From NCBI RefSeq assembly GCF_000702665.1, contig NZ_JNJA01000003.1, positions 124,001-188,000 on the forward strand: DNA of 64,000 bases, given 5' to 3'. Of the stretch, positions 19,148-27,977 are shown in pieces. The notes under the pieces were generated by a model, which was not told the origin of the DNA, made no database searches, and saw only the letters and a list, made by a program, of their open reading frames with translations. The stretch comes from Solidesulfovibrio alcoholivorans DSM 5433 (GTDB lineage Bacteria; Desulfobacterota; Desulfovibrionia; Desulfovibrionales; Desulfovibrionaceae). Both the position numbers and the translations under genes were made by a program. Numbering within the stretch: position 1 is the stretch's first letter; the number at the start of each line of letters is the position of its first letter.

Positions 19148-21063
19148 CCCACATGCTCACGCGCCTGATCCGTGAAACCGATGCCCTGGCCGCTCTTACC
19201 GGCGACGCCCTGCTCCTCGTGGACAACGACGGCATCATCGTGCACGCCACGAGCGAGGCCGGCGTCCTTTTCGCCACGCCCCCCAACCAGCTGACGGGCA
19301 CGGTTTGCGGCATTCCCCTGGCCGGCGCTGGCGACGCCGAAGTACGCCTGGAGCAAAGCGGGCGCAGGGTCGCACCCCGCTTCGAGCGCTTGAGCGACCA
19401 GGGGCTGCCGCTGACCCGCGTGCTCCTGCGCGACGTCACCGCCCTGCGCGACGCCCAGGAGGAACTGGCCGCGGCCAGGAAAGCGGCCCTGGCCGGCGAA
19501 CGCGCCAAAAGCCATTTCCTGGCCAACATCACCCACGAGATCCGTACGCCCATGATCGGCATCCTGGGCATGACCGAGCTGACGCTCGCCACGGAGCTGA
19601 CGGACAAGCAGCGGGAATACCTGGAAATGGCCCGGCATTCGGCGGCCTCGCTTCTCACCGTCCTCAACGACATCGTGGACTACGCCCGCATTGAGGTCGG
19701 TGCGCTGGATCTGGCCAAAACCCCGTTCGACCTGCGCGCGACCCTGGAGGAGGCGGTCAGCGTCTTCCGGCCCCTGGCCGTGAAAAAGGGGCTGGCCCTG
19801 GAGTGCCGGCTCGTCGGCGACGTGCCGGAAGCCCTTGTCGGCGACGCCAGCCGGCTGCGCCAGATCCTCATCAATCTGGTCGGCAACGCGGTCAAATTCA
19901 CCGACTCCGGCAGCGTGATCCTGGCCGTCTCCCCGGCCGGGGGCGAGTCCCAGCCGGACACCGTGCGCCTGCGCTTCGCCGTGCGCGACACGGGCATCGG
20001 CATTCCCCGGGACAAGATCCGGGCGATTTTCGACAGCTTCACCCAGGCCGACGTCTCCCCGGCCCGGCGCTACCAGGGCGCGGGCCTGGGCCTTGCCATC
20101 GTGCGTCATCTCGTGGCCATGCAGGGCGGCACGTACGGCGTGGAAAGCGAGGAAGGCCAGGGAAGCGTGTTCAGCTTCAGCCTCGTCTTCGCCCTGCCCG
20201 CCGCGCGCGCCGAGGCGCAAGGGCTTGCGGCCGCGGACGGGGAAGTCGCCAAAGCGCGGCCCCTGACCGTGCTTCTGGCCGAAGACAATCCCATCAACCA
20301 GATCTACGCCCGGGAACTCCTGGAAACCGACGGCCACGAGGTGGTCACCGCCCATACCGGGCGCAGGGCGCTGGAAATGCTGCGCCGCCGCCATTTCGAC
20401 GTGATCCTCATGGACATCCAGATGCCGGAGATGGACGGCCTGGAAGCCACACGGGCCATCCGGACCGACGAGAGCGGCGATTTCGACCCGGCCATCCCCA
20501 TCGTGGCCCTGACGGCCCACGCCCTCAAGGGAGACCGGGAGGCGTTCCTGCGCGCCGGCATGAACGAATACCTGAGCAAACCCGTCAGCCCCGAAGCGCT
20601 CGCCGCCGCCCTGGCCCGGGCCATGGGCGAAGCGGCGTCGGCGGAAACGGACGCTTCGCCGTCCGGGAGCGCCCCCGCGCCCTGCGACGAAACGCCCGAG
20701 GTTCTCGTCTGGGCGGAACTGCTGACCAAGGCGCGCGGCAACACGGGCTTTCTCATGAAACTTTTTGCCGCGTTCGTGGCCGAACAGCCGGGCAACCTGG
20801 AAATCATCCGCGAGGCCCTGGCCCGTAGCGACCACGGCCAGCTGGCCTTTCTCGCCCACACCCTCAAAGGGGCCGCCGCCACCATGTGCGCGCCGTTCTT
20901 GCGCCAGGCATGCCTGGACCTGGAACGGGCGGCCAAGGAAAACGACGCAGCCCTGGAAGTGATGGCGTTCGAGGCCATGGAAACGGCCATGCGCGAGGTG
21001 ATGCAGGCCATGCGGGAACGCCTGGAGAACGACGCGACCGCCGGAACGCCCTGCGCGCGTTGA
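19144..21063 (+). CDS. Hybrid sensor histidine kinase (PAS-like, HisKA, HATPase, receiver, HPt)
   Basis: A 639-residue cytoplasmic kinase organised like the C-terminal half of BarA-type tripartite kinases. An N-terminal PAS-like fold (LLVDNDGIIVHATSEA) precedes the phosphoacceptor FLANITHEIRTPMIG (His about 131). The ATP-binding domain has INLVGNAVKFTDSG, RDTGIGIP and GAGLGLAIVRHLV. The receiver has VLLAEDNPIN and the phosphoacceptor Asp about 422 in ILMDIQMPEMDG. The HPt has HTLKGAAATMCA (His about 573). No membrane helix is present, so it senses an internal cue or a partner. Its start overlaps the rtcB stop, suggesting a functional link to RNA repair; this is inference. Confidence 0.93.
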   Translation: MTHMLTRLIRETDALAALTGDALLLVDNDGIIVHATSEAGVLFATPPNQLTGTVCGIPLAGAGDAEVRLEQSGRRVAPRFERLSDQGLPLTRVLLRDVTALRDAQEELAAARKAALAGERAKSHFLANITHEIRTPMIGILGMTELTLATELTDKQREYLEMARHSAASLLTVLNDIVDYARIEVGALDLAKTPFDLRATLEEAVSVFRPLAVKKGLALECRLVGDVPEALVGDASRLRQILINLVGNAVKFTDSGSVILAVSPAGGESQPDTVRLRFAVRDTGIGIPRDKIRAIFDSFTQADVSPARRYQGAGLGLAIVRHLVAMQGGTYGVESEEGQGSVFSFSLVFALPAARAEAQGLAAADGEVAKARPLTVLLAEDNPINQIYARELLETDGHEVVTAHTGRRALEMLRRRHFDVILMDIQMPEMDGLEATRAIRTDESGDFDPAIPIVALTAHALKGDREAFLRAGMNEYLSKPVSPEALAAALARAMGEAASAETDASPSGSAPAPCDETPEVLVWAELLTKARGNTGFLMKLFAAFVAEQPGNLEIIREALARSDHGQLAFLAHTLKGAAATMCAPFLRQACLDLERAAKENDAALEVMAFEAMETAMREVMQAMRERLENDATAGTPCAR

Positions 21064-21089
21064 CGCGCCCCTCTCCATCACAACGGAAA

Positions 21090-21127
21090 AGGCGGCGCTG
21101 GTTTCTCTCCAGCGCCGCCTCTATTTT
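21090..21127 (+). terminator. Strong intrinsic terminator after the hybrid kinase
   Basis: Perfect 12-bp stem AGGCGGCGCTGG / CCAGCGCCGCCT with a 7-nt loop (21090-21120), followed by CTATTTTC. It lies between convergent genes. Confidence 0.85.
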
Positions 21128-21130
21128 CTC

Positions 21131-21187
21131 CCCCTTATGGGGTGGTCCAGGAGGGGCCCCCGACCCCTCCTGGCCGCCGGAGGCGTC
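21131..21187 (-). repeat. Palindromic repeat, copy C
   Basis: Third copy of the palindrome in the same orientation as copy B: arms CCAGGAGGGG (21147-21156) and CCCCTCCTGG (21164-21173), with the shared flanks GGGGTGGT and CCGCCGGAGGC. It sits between the kinase terminator and the end of dapB. The loop differs from copies A and B. Confidence 0.75.
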
Positions 21188-21199
21188 CTTCCCCCCAAC

Positions 21200-21988
21200 C
21201 TACGCAAGCATATCGGCCATGGCGTAGAGCTTGCCGGCCGGTTGTTTCCTGATCCAGGCCGCCGCGCGCAACGCGCCCTGGGCGAAGGTCTCACGGTTGC
21301 CCACACGGTGGGTCACCTCGATGCGCTCGCCCGGGCCGAAGAAGTAGACCGTGTGGTCGCCCACCACGTCGCCGCCGCGAAGCGCGGCCACGCCGATCTC
21401 TTCCCTGGTGCGCGGGCCGATGATGCCGTCGCGGCCGTGGCGCTTGACCGCGTCGTAGTCCACGCCCCGGGCCTCGGCCAGGCACTGGCCGAGCTTGATG
21501 GCCGTGCCGCTCGGCGCGTCGGCTTTTTTATTGTGGTGGATTTCCATGATCTCGAGGTCGTAGGCCGGGCCGAGTTTGCGCACGAGGTCCGGCAGGACCG
21601 TGAGCAGCACGTTTAAGCCCACGCTCATGTTGGGCGCGAAGAAGATCGGGGTCTTGGCCGCGGCCGCGCCCAGGGCGGCGATCTGGTCCGGGGAAAGGCC
21701 CGTGGTGCCGATGACAATGGGGTTGCCGGCCGCGGCGGCCGCGGCGGCGGAGGCCACGGAACTGGCCGGGGCCGTGAAGTCGATGACCACCGCGCCCGGA
21801 CATTTGGCCAGCACCGTGGGCAGGTCGTCGCCGACGACGCACTCGAGCCCCGCAAGCCCGTCCGTGCAGCCGCTACGCTCCAGCGCGCCGGCCAGGCGGT
21901 AGTGTTCCGGGTCGGCCTTGGCCAGCCGGATCAAGGTCGCGCCCATGCGCCCCAAGGCGCCCATGACGACCACATCGCATACGCTCAT
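21200..21988 (-). CDS. dapB: 4-hydroxy-tetrahydrodipicolinate reductase
   Basis: A 262-residue lysine/diaminopimelate biosynthesis enzyme reducing the DapA product with NAD(P)H. The nucleotide loop [16 protein letters not shown] opens the protein, GTTGLSPDQ lies near residue 95, and the catalytic block is [20 protein letters not shown] near residue 150. The ATG at 21988 follows GGAGCGCGAAC. It lies downstream of hypE, an unrelated pathway. lysA for the final step is also in this window, at 55240. Confidence 0.95.
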   Translation of the reverse strand: MSVCDVVVMGALGRMGATLIRLAKADPEHYRLAGALERSGCTDGLAGLECVVGDDLPTVLAKCPGAVVIDFTAPASSVASAAAAAAAGNPIVIGTTGLSPDQIAALGAAAAKTPIFFAPNMSVGLNVLLTVLPDLVRKLGPAYDLEIMEIHHNKKADAPSGTAIKLGQCLAEARGVDYDAVKRHGRDGIIGPRTREEIGVAALRGGDVVGDHTVYFFGPGERIEVTHRVGNRETFAQGALRAAAWIRKQPAGKLYAMADMLA

Positions 21989-22032
21989 GTTCGCGCTCCC
22001 TGTGTCGTAAAAGTGTTTGCGCCCGCTGCCTG

Positions 22033-23034
22033 TCAGCAGATGCGGGGCAGCTGCTCGCCCTCGAGCATGCCCAGAAGCCGCTTGCCACCAAGGGGCGTGA
22101 CCAGGGCCACCTTGCCCGGATGGTCCGCGACCACCGTGCCGACGACCGCCGCGCCCGCGCCGAGGGGATCGGCGCGCAAGGCCGCCAGGGCCGCATCCCT
22201 CGAGGCTTCGGGCACGATGCAGATGCACTTGCCTTCGTTGGCGAGGTACAGCGGATCGAGCCCGAGCACGGCGCAGCCGCCAGCCACGGCCGGGTTCACG
22301 GGAATGGCCTCCTCGACCAGCTCGATGCCCACCCCGGACTGTCCGGCGATCTCGTTGATGGTGGTGGCGAGCCCGCCCCGGGTCGGGTCGCGCAGCACGT
22401 GCACGTCCGGCACGGCGGCAAGCAGCCTTGCCACGAGACCGCCGAGGGCCGCGCTGTCACTGACGACCGGGGACTCGAAGGAAAGCCCCTGGCGCGTGGA
22501 GAGGATGGCCAGGCCATGGTCGCCCATGGAGCCGCTGACGAGCACCACGTCGCCCACTGCCGCCCGGTGCCCGGCCGGCGCGGGATCGGCCGTGATCTCA
22601 CCCACGCCCGTGGTGTTGATGAAGATCTTGTCCGCCGCGCCCCGGGGCACGACCTTGGTGTCGCCGGCGACGATGCGCACCCCGGCCTTGCGCGCCGCCT
22701 CGCCCATGGAGGCGACCACGCGCTCGAGGTCCGCCATGGGCAGCCCCTCCTCCAGGATGAAGCCGCAGGTGAGGTAGAGCGGGCGCGCGCCCATCATGGC
22801 CACGTCGTTGACCGTGCCGTGCACGGCCAGGGAGCCGATGTCCCCGCCCGGAAAAAAAATGGGGTCCACGACGAAGCTGTCCGTGCTCATGGCCACCGGG
22901 CCGTCGAGCGAAAGCACGGCGGCGTCGTCCATGCGCGCCAGGATGTCGTTGCCGAAATGGCGGAAAAAGAGTTCGTTGACGAAGCGGTGGGAAGCCCGGC
23001 CGCCACTGCCGTAGTCGAGAAGCACCTTGTCCAT
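22033..23034 (-). CDS. hypE: Hydrogenase maturation factor HypE
   Basis: A 333-residue enzyme that dehydrates the carbamoyl group handed over by HypF to the thiocyanate that supplies CN ligands for [NiFe]-hydrogenases. The PurM-like ATP-binding fold is visible ([12 protein letters not shown] at the N-terminus, [20 protein letters not shown] near residue 65, [17 protein letters not shown] near residue 218). The chain ends in the diagnostic PRIC, whose terminal cysteine carries the ligand. No other hyp gene is adjacent, although hyp genes are often clustered. Confidence 0.95.
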   Translation of the reverse strand: MDKVLLDYGSGGRASHRFVNELFFRHFGNDILARMDDAAVLSLDGPVAMSTDSFVVDPIFFPGGDIGSLAVHGTVNDVAMMGARPLYLTCGFILEEGLPMADLERVVASMGEAARKAGVRIVAGDTKVVPRGAADKIFINTTGVGEITADPAPAGHRAAVGDVVLVSGSMGDHGLAILSTRQGLSFESPVVSDSAALGGLVARLLAAVPDVHVLRDPTRGGLATTINEIAGQSGVGIELVEEAIPVNPAVAGGCAVLGLDPLYLANEGKCICIVPEASRDAALAALRADPLGAGAAVVGTVVADHPGKVALVTPLGGKRLLGMLEGEQLPRIC

Positions 23035-23205
23035 GCTGTGAAATCCTCAAGGCGGGTAAAAGGCGCGACCGGCCCCGTCAAGCGGCGTCGCCGGTTCTCC
23101 CGCAACGGCTCGCCCCACCGGGCCGGCGCGCCGCATCCCATGCCGGAGTCCCGTTATAGGGCCAAACGCGGATTGTTTCCAGAGGGATTGCCCCGGGGGG
23201 CGCAA

Positions 23206-24279
23206 TCAGTTGGCGCAGGCCCGCACCACTTCCTGGGCGATGTGGCCAAGCGACATGACCTTGTCCACGCCGCCGAGCTTGATGGCTTCCTGGGGCATGC
23301 CGAAGACCACGCAGGAAGCCTCGTCCTGGGCGATGGTGTAGGCCCCGGTCTCGTGCATCTCCTGCATGCCGGCCGCGCCGTCGTCGCCCATGCCGGTCAT
23401 GATGACGCCCACGGCGTTTTTGCCGGCGTAGCGGGCGGCGGAGCGGAAGAGCACATCCACGCTCGGCCGGTGGCGGCGCACCAGCGGGCCGTCCTTGACC
23501 TCGACGAAATAGCGCGCGCCGCTACGCTTGAGCAGCATGTGGCGGTTGCCCGGGGCAATGAGCGCCTGGCCGCGCAGGATCGTGTCGTTGTCCTGGGCCT
23601 CCTTGACGGTGATGCGGCAGATGCCGTCGAGGCGCTTGGCAAAGGCGGCGGTGAACTGTTCGGGCATGTGCTGCACGATGACGATGCCAGGGCAGTTTTG
23701 CGGCATGGCTTCGAGGAATTCGCGCAACGCCTCGGTGCCGCCCGTGGACGCGCCCACGGCCACGACCTTTTCCGTGGTCTGGAACATGGCCTTGCCCGTG
23801 GGACCGGGCAGCATGGCGTCGGCCGAAAGCTTGGGCGCGACCTTGATGGGCGCGATGGGCGCGAACTTTTTCAGCTTGGCCCGGGCCGCGGCCTTGACCG
23901 CGTCCACCACCCGGATGCGCGACTCCTCCAGGAACTGCCGCGTGCCGAGCTTGGGCTTGAGGATGATGTCCGTGGCCCCGTATTCCATGGCCCGCAAGAG
24001 CGTCTCCGAGCCGGCCTCGGTCAGGGTCGAGCAGACGACCACCGGGATGGGATGCTGGGTCATGATCTTGCGTAGAAAGGTCAGCCCGTCCATGCGCGGC
24101 ATCTCGATGTCCAGCGTGATCACGTCCGGCGCCTCGACCTCCATGCGCTTGACCGCCGCGTACGGGTCGCCGGCGGAACCGATGACCTCGATCTCGGGGT
24201 CCGAGGCCAGGATTTCGGTCAATGTCTGGCGGACCAGGGCGGAATCATCGACAACGAGAACCTTGATGCGATTGCTCAC
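23206..24279 (-). CDS. cheB: Chemotaxis response regulator and protein-glutamate methylesterase
   Basis: A 357-residue CheB that demethylates chemoreceptors when phosphorylated. The receiver domain covers residues 1-125, with the acidic pocket [12 protein letters not shown] and phosphoacceptor Asp57 in [12 protein letters not shown]. The C-terminal methylesterase has the catalytic Ser in [17 protein letters not shown], the His in [11 protein letters not shown], and the Asp in [15 protein letters not shown]. It is the last gene of the minus-strand chemosensory operon. Confidence 0.96.
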   Translation of the reverse strand: MSNRIKVLVVDDSALVRQTLTEILASDPEIEVIGSAGDPYAAVKRMEVEAPDVITLDIEMPRMDGLTFLRKIMTQHPIPVVVCSTLTEAGSETLLRAMEYGATDIILKPKLGTRQFLEESRIRVVDAVKAAARAKLKKFAPIAPIKVAPKLSADAMLPGPTGKAMFQTTEKVVAVGASTGGTEALREFLEAMPQNCPGIVIVQHMPEQFTAAFAKRLDGICRITVKEAQDNDTILRGQALIAPGNRHMLLKRSGARYFVEVKDGPLVRRHRPSVDVLFRSAARYAGKNAVGVIMTGMGDDGAAGMQEMHETGAYTIAQDEASCVVFGMPQEAIKLGGVDKVMSLGHIAQEVVRACAN

Positions 24280-24312
24280 GAGCGACCTCTGCGCGGGAAT
24301 TGGAACGGCGAG

Positions 24313-25176
24313 TTAAATTTTCTTATATACCGTGGGTGCGTGTTGGCGCAAGGGCAAGTCCATCCCCGTGAGGCTTTCGGAATGGCCGATGAAAAGGAAT
24401 CCGCCCGGGCGCAGCTGCATGCAGAACTTCTGCAACAGTTGCTCCTGGGTCGCCCTGTCGAAGTAGATCATGACGTTACGACAGAAGATGGTGTCGAGGG
24501 GCTCAGGAAAGCTGAAGGGCTCCATGAAGTTGAGGCGCCTGAAATCGATGGCCCTGCGCAGTTCCGGGACCAGGCGCACGAGTTTGCGCGACTTGTCCTT
24601 GCTGCGCAGAAAATAGCGGCGCTTGAGCTCCATGGACATCTTGGCCAGCCGTTCCTCGGGATAGACGCCGTTCTTGGCCAGGGACAGGACCCGCGTGGAA
24701 ATGTCCGTGGCCATGATGGTAAAACGGAACCCCTGCATGCGCTGGGCGAATTCGGAGAGCACGATGGAGAGGGTGTACGGCTCCTCGCCCGTGGAGCAGC
24801 CGGCGCTCCAGAGACGAAAGGGCCGGGCTGGACCGTAGGCGGCGCGCCAGGCCGGCAGGACGTCCTGGGTCAGGACCTCGAAATGGCGCGGTTCGCGGAA
24901 AAATTCCGTGGTGTTGGTGGTGATGACGTCGATGAGGTGGACGAGCTCCTCGTCCAGGCCCTTGGGGCTGAACAGGAATTCGTAGTACTGGCGGTAGCCC
25001 GGCATGCCGAGAGTGCGCAGGCGTTTTTGCAGCCGCGCCTCCACCATGACTTTTTTCGAGGACGGCAGCTTGATGCCGACCTCGCTGTGAATGAAGTCGC
25101 TTAACCGCTTGAATTCCTTGTCTGTCATGGAGGCAAGGCCGCTTGCCCGGATTGTCGCTGCGCCGACCGCCGTCAT
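24313..25176 (-). CDS. cheR: Chemotaxis protein methyltransferase
   Basis: A 287-residue SAM-dependent methyltransferase for receptor glutamates. An N-terminal helical domain (FKRLSDFIHSEVGIKLPSSK) is followed by TTNTTEFFREPRHFEVL, the SAM loop LWSAGCSTGEEPYTLSIVL, and the motif DTIFCRNVMIYFDRATQ. It ends with the typical FLFIGHSESLTGM. Another in-frame ATG (MTDKEFKRL) 16 codons in could be the true start. It lies 5 bp after cheW. Confidence 0.95.
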   Translation of the reverse strand: MTAVGAATIRASGLASMTDKEFKRLSDFIHSEVGIKLPSSKKVMVEARLQKRLRTLGMPGYRQYYEFLFSPKGLDEELVHLIDVITTNTTEFFREPRHFEVLTQDVLPAWRAAYGPARPFRLWSAGCSTGEEPYTLSIVLSEFAQRMQGFRFTIMATDISTRVLSLAKNGVYPEERLAKMSMELKRRYFLRSKDKSRKLVRLVPELRRAIDFRRLNFMEPFSFPEPLDTIFCRNVMIYFDRATQEQLLQKFCMQLRPGGFLFIGHSESLTGMDLPLRQHAPTVYKKI

Positions 25177-25181
25177 GGGGA

Positions 25182-25694
25182 TCAGGCCTCCGCGTTCTCG
25201 GGCGCGGTTTCACCCAGGCTTTGGGCCAGGCCGGCCAGTTCCAGGGAGGTGAAGACCTTGTTGATGTCCAGGATGATGATGAACTGCTCCCCGGACTTGC
25301 CCATGCCCCGGATGAAGTCGGCCTTGATCGGGGTGCCCATGCGCGGCGTGGGTTCGATCTGGGCGCTTTCCATCTCGTAGACCTCCTGGACCGAGTCGGC
25401 CAGGGCCCCGAGCACCGTGGATTCGCCGTCGAGGTTCACTTCGACGATGATGATGCAGGTGTTGACCGTGCGCTCGGTAGCGCCCATGCCGAACTTGAGC
25501 TTGAGATCCACCACGGGCACGGCGCGGCCGCGCAGGTTGATGACGCCGCGGATGTAGTCCGGGGTGCGGGGCACGCGCGTGATGTTGACGAGCTCGAGGA
25601 CTTCGCGCACCGAGCCGATGTCCAGGGCGAAAAGCTCCCGTTCCAGGGTGAAGGTCAGGTATTGGTTGTCGTTGCTGCTTGCGGCCTCGGCCAT
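25182..25694 (-). CDS. cheW: Chemotaxis coupling protein CheW
   Basis: A 170-residue adaptor that links receptors to CheA. Typical features are LTFTLERELFALDIGSVREV, VPRTPDYIRGVINLRGRAVP and IIILDINKVFTSLEL. The start at 25694 is chosen for GGAGGA upstream. It is located between cheA and cheR. Confidence 0.95.
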   Translation of the reverse strand: MAEAASSNDNQYLTFTLERELFALDIGSVREVLELVNITRVPRTPDYIRGVINLRGRAVPVVDLKLKFGMGATERTVNTCIIIVEVNLDGESTVLGALADSVQEVYEMESAQIEPTPRMGTPIKADFIRGMGKSGEQFIIILDINKVFTSLELAGLAQSLGETAPENAEA

Positions 25695-25811
25695 GACAGT
25701 CGTCCTCCCGGTTCCGGGCGTTTGGCAGTGTTGTGTTCCTTCGAAATACGGCCGTGTCGTCAAAAAAAGCTTTCCGATAAACCGGCATAGGCCGGTATCG
25801 CGGGCGAGTCC

Positions 25812-27938
25812 CTAGCCGACGAAAGCCGCCGGTTGCGGCCCGTCCGCCTCGGCCGCCCGACGCACGAGCGCGGCCACGTCCAGGATCAGGGCCATGCGGC
25901 CGTCTCCCCGGATGGTGGCCCCGGAAAATTCCTCGATGTCGCGGTACAGCGGCCCCAGGCTCTTGATGACGGTCTGATGCTCGCCCACCACCCTGTCCAC
26001 GGCCAGGCCTACCCTGGCGCCGTCCACGGTCACGATGACGATGGGCTCGATGGCCGGATGGGGGCCGTCTATGGCGAAGGCTTCGCGCAGCCGCACGCAG
26101 GGCACGGCCTGGCCGCGCATATTGAGCACGCCGGCCTGCGCCCCGTCGCCGCCGCGGGTCATCTCCACGCATTCCTCCACGAGTCCGAGCGGCACGACAT
26201 AATACTCCGCCCCCACCTGCACCTGCAAGCCGTCGATGATGGCGAGCGTGAGCGGCAGGCGCACGGTGATGGTCGTGCCGCTGCCGGGCACGGAGTCGAT
26301 CTCCACCGTGCCGCGCAAGGCGTCGATGGCGCGCTTGACCACGTCCATGCCCACGCCACGCCCGGAAATGTTCGTCACGGCCTTGGCCGTGGAAAAGCCG
26401 GGCAGGAAAATGAGGTTGTAGAGCTCCTTGGCCGTCATTTCGATGCCGGGAGCGATAAGGCCCCGCTCCTCGGCCCGCCGCCGGATAGCCTTGGCATCGA
26501 GGCCAGCACCGTCGTCGGCCACGGTGATGACCACCTCGCCGCCGGCATGGGCGGCGTTTAAGCGGATGACGCCCGTCGCGGGCTTGCCGGCGTCCTGGCG
26601 CGCGGCCGGGGCCTCGATGCCGTGGTCGATGCTGTTGCGCAGCAAGTGGACCAGCGGGTCGCCCAGGCGCTCGATGACGGTCTTGTCCAGTTCCGTTTCC
26701 TCGCCCTGGGTGACGAGTTCGATCTCCTTGCCGAGTTCGGCGGTGAGGTCGCGCACCAGACGGCGGAACTTGGCGAACGTGGCGCCGATGGGCAGCATGC
26801 GGATGGAGAGCGTGGAATCGCGCAGGCTCTCGGCCAGGCGCTCCAGGTGTTCGGCCAGCCCGCGCAGGGCCGGATCGCCCCGGTCCTCCACGGCCTGACG
26901 GATCTGCGCCTGCACGATGACCAGTTCACCCACGAGGTCGACCAGGGCATCGAGCTTGTCGGCCGCCACGCGGATGCTCGCGGCCTTTTCGCCGCGCTCC
27001 GTCGCTTTCTGGGCCAACTCCTGCACGGCGTGCTGTTCGCACAGGGCCGAGGCCACGGCGTCCGGAGAGGCCAGGCCCTTCTCGGACAGGATGTCGCCCA
27101 GGCGGCGCTGGGAGGACAGGGCCGCTTCCAGGTCCTCGGCCGAAATATCGCCGCGCGCGACGAGGATTTCCCCCAGCTTCCTGTGAATCGCCTCGCCGTT
27201 GGCGGTGGCACCGCTGTCCAGGACGTCGAGGCGCAGTTCGCAGTCGTCCTCGGCGAAGAGAAACACGTCGGTGATGGTCGCGGCGTCGGCTTCGCTGCGC
27301 AACACGCAGTCCCACCAGACGAGGCAGGCCTCGGGATCGCATTCGGACAAGCCGGGGACGGCTTCGGTGTGGACGTAGAGCCGGCAGTCGCCGAGGGCCT
27401 GGACGTCTTCCAGAAGATGCAAGGGGTTGTTGCCGCTGGCGAGCATGCCGGCATGGGGCTTGAACCGCAGCCGGTAGATGCGCGCGACGCCGGGCCTGGT
27501 TTCCTCCGGGGCGGGAGCGGCCTTTGCCGGCGGGGCCGCCTCGGGCTGCGCCGCGCCGCTCACGGCCCGGAAACCGTCCAGGATCACGCGGCCGGCGGCG
27601 GCCAGCTGCGCCTCCTGCTCCCCGCCCGGGTCAAGCAGGGCGCGGATGTGGTCGCAGGCCTGGAAGGACAGGTCGAGCAGACGGCGGTCCACGCCGAGCT
27701 GGCCGTTGCGCACGCGGTCGAAAATGGATTCCACGTCGTGGGTGAAGGCCGCGATGTCGTCGAAGCCGAACATCGCGCCCGAGCCCTTGACCGTATGCAG
27801 GGCGCGAAAGATCTTGTGCAGGAGATCGACATTCCCCGGCGAATCCTCGAGTTCGAGAAGCGAGGCCTCGAGATCGGCCAGCAGGTCGCGGGCTTCTTCG
27901 ACATAGGCGGCGCGGTGGGCGTCTTCCTGGTTTCTCAT
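25812..27938 (-). CDS. cheA: Chemotaxis histidine kinase CheA with MshEN-like insertion
   Basis: A 708-residue kinase. P1 (1-105) has the phosphoacceptor His48 in FRALHTVKGSGAMFGFDD. Residues 150-245 form a regulator-binding-like alpha/beta domain (YRLRFKPHAGMLASGNNP). Residues about 250-302 hold two consecutive 24-residue repeats, KLGEILVARGDISAEDLEAA and RLGDILSEKGLASPDAVASA with their tails. These resemble the repeats of type II secretion ATPase N-terminal (MshEN) domains. The dimerisation helices, ATP-binding domain (LLRNSIDHGIE, ADDGAGLD, GRGVGMDVVK) and CheW-like P5 follow. It is encoded directly after the soluble receptor and before cheW. Confidence 0.96.
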   Translation of the reverse strand: MRNQEDAHRAAYVEEARDLLADLEASLLELEDSPGNVDLLHKIFRALHTVKGSGAMFGFDDIAAFTHDVESIFDRVRNGQLGVDRRLLDLSFQACDHIRALLDPGGEQEAQLAAAGRVILDGFRAVSGAAQPEAAPPAKAAPAPEETRPGVARIYRLRFKPHAGMLASGNNPLHLLEDVQALGDCRLYVHTEAVPGLSECDPEACLVWWDCVLRSEADAATITDVFLFAEDDCELRLDVLDSGATANGEAIHRKLGEILVARGDISAEDLEAALSSQRRLGDILSEKGLASPDAVASALCEQHAVQELAQKATERGEKAASIRVAADKLDALVDLVGELVIVQAQIRQAVEDRGDPALRGLAEHLERLAESLRDSTLSIRMLPIGATFAKFRRLVRDLTAELGKEIELVTQGEETELDKTVIERLGDPLVHLLRNSIDHGIEAPAARQDAGKPATGVIRLNAAHAGGEVVITVADDGAGLDAKAIRRRAEERGLIAPGIEMTAKELYNLIFLPGFSTAKAVTNISGRGVGMDVVKRAIDALRGTVEIDSVPGSGTTITVRLPLTLAIIDGLQVQVGAEYYVVPLGLVEECVEMTRGGDGAQAGVLNMRGQAVPCVRLREAFAIDGPHPAIEPIVIVTVDGARVGLAVDRVVGEHQTVIKSLGPLYRDIEEFSGATIRGDGRMALILDVAALVRRAAEADGPQPAAFVG

Positions 27939-27977
27939 CGAACCGGCGGCCTCCCTCTCCGTGCGGGGCGCTTCGCG

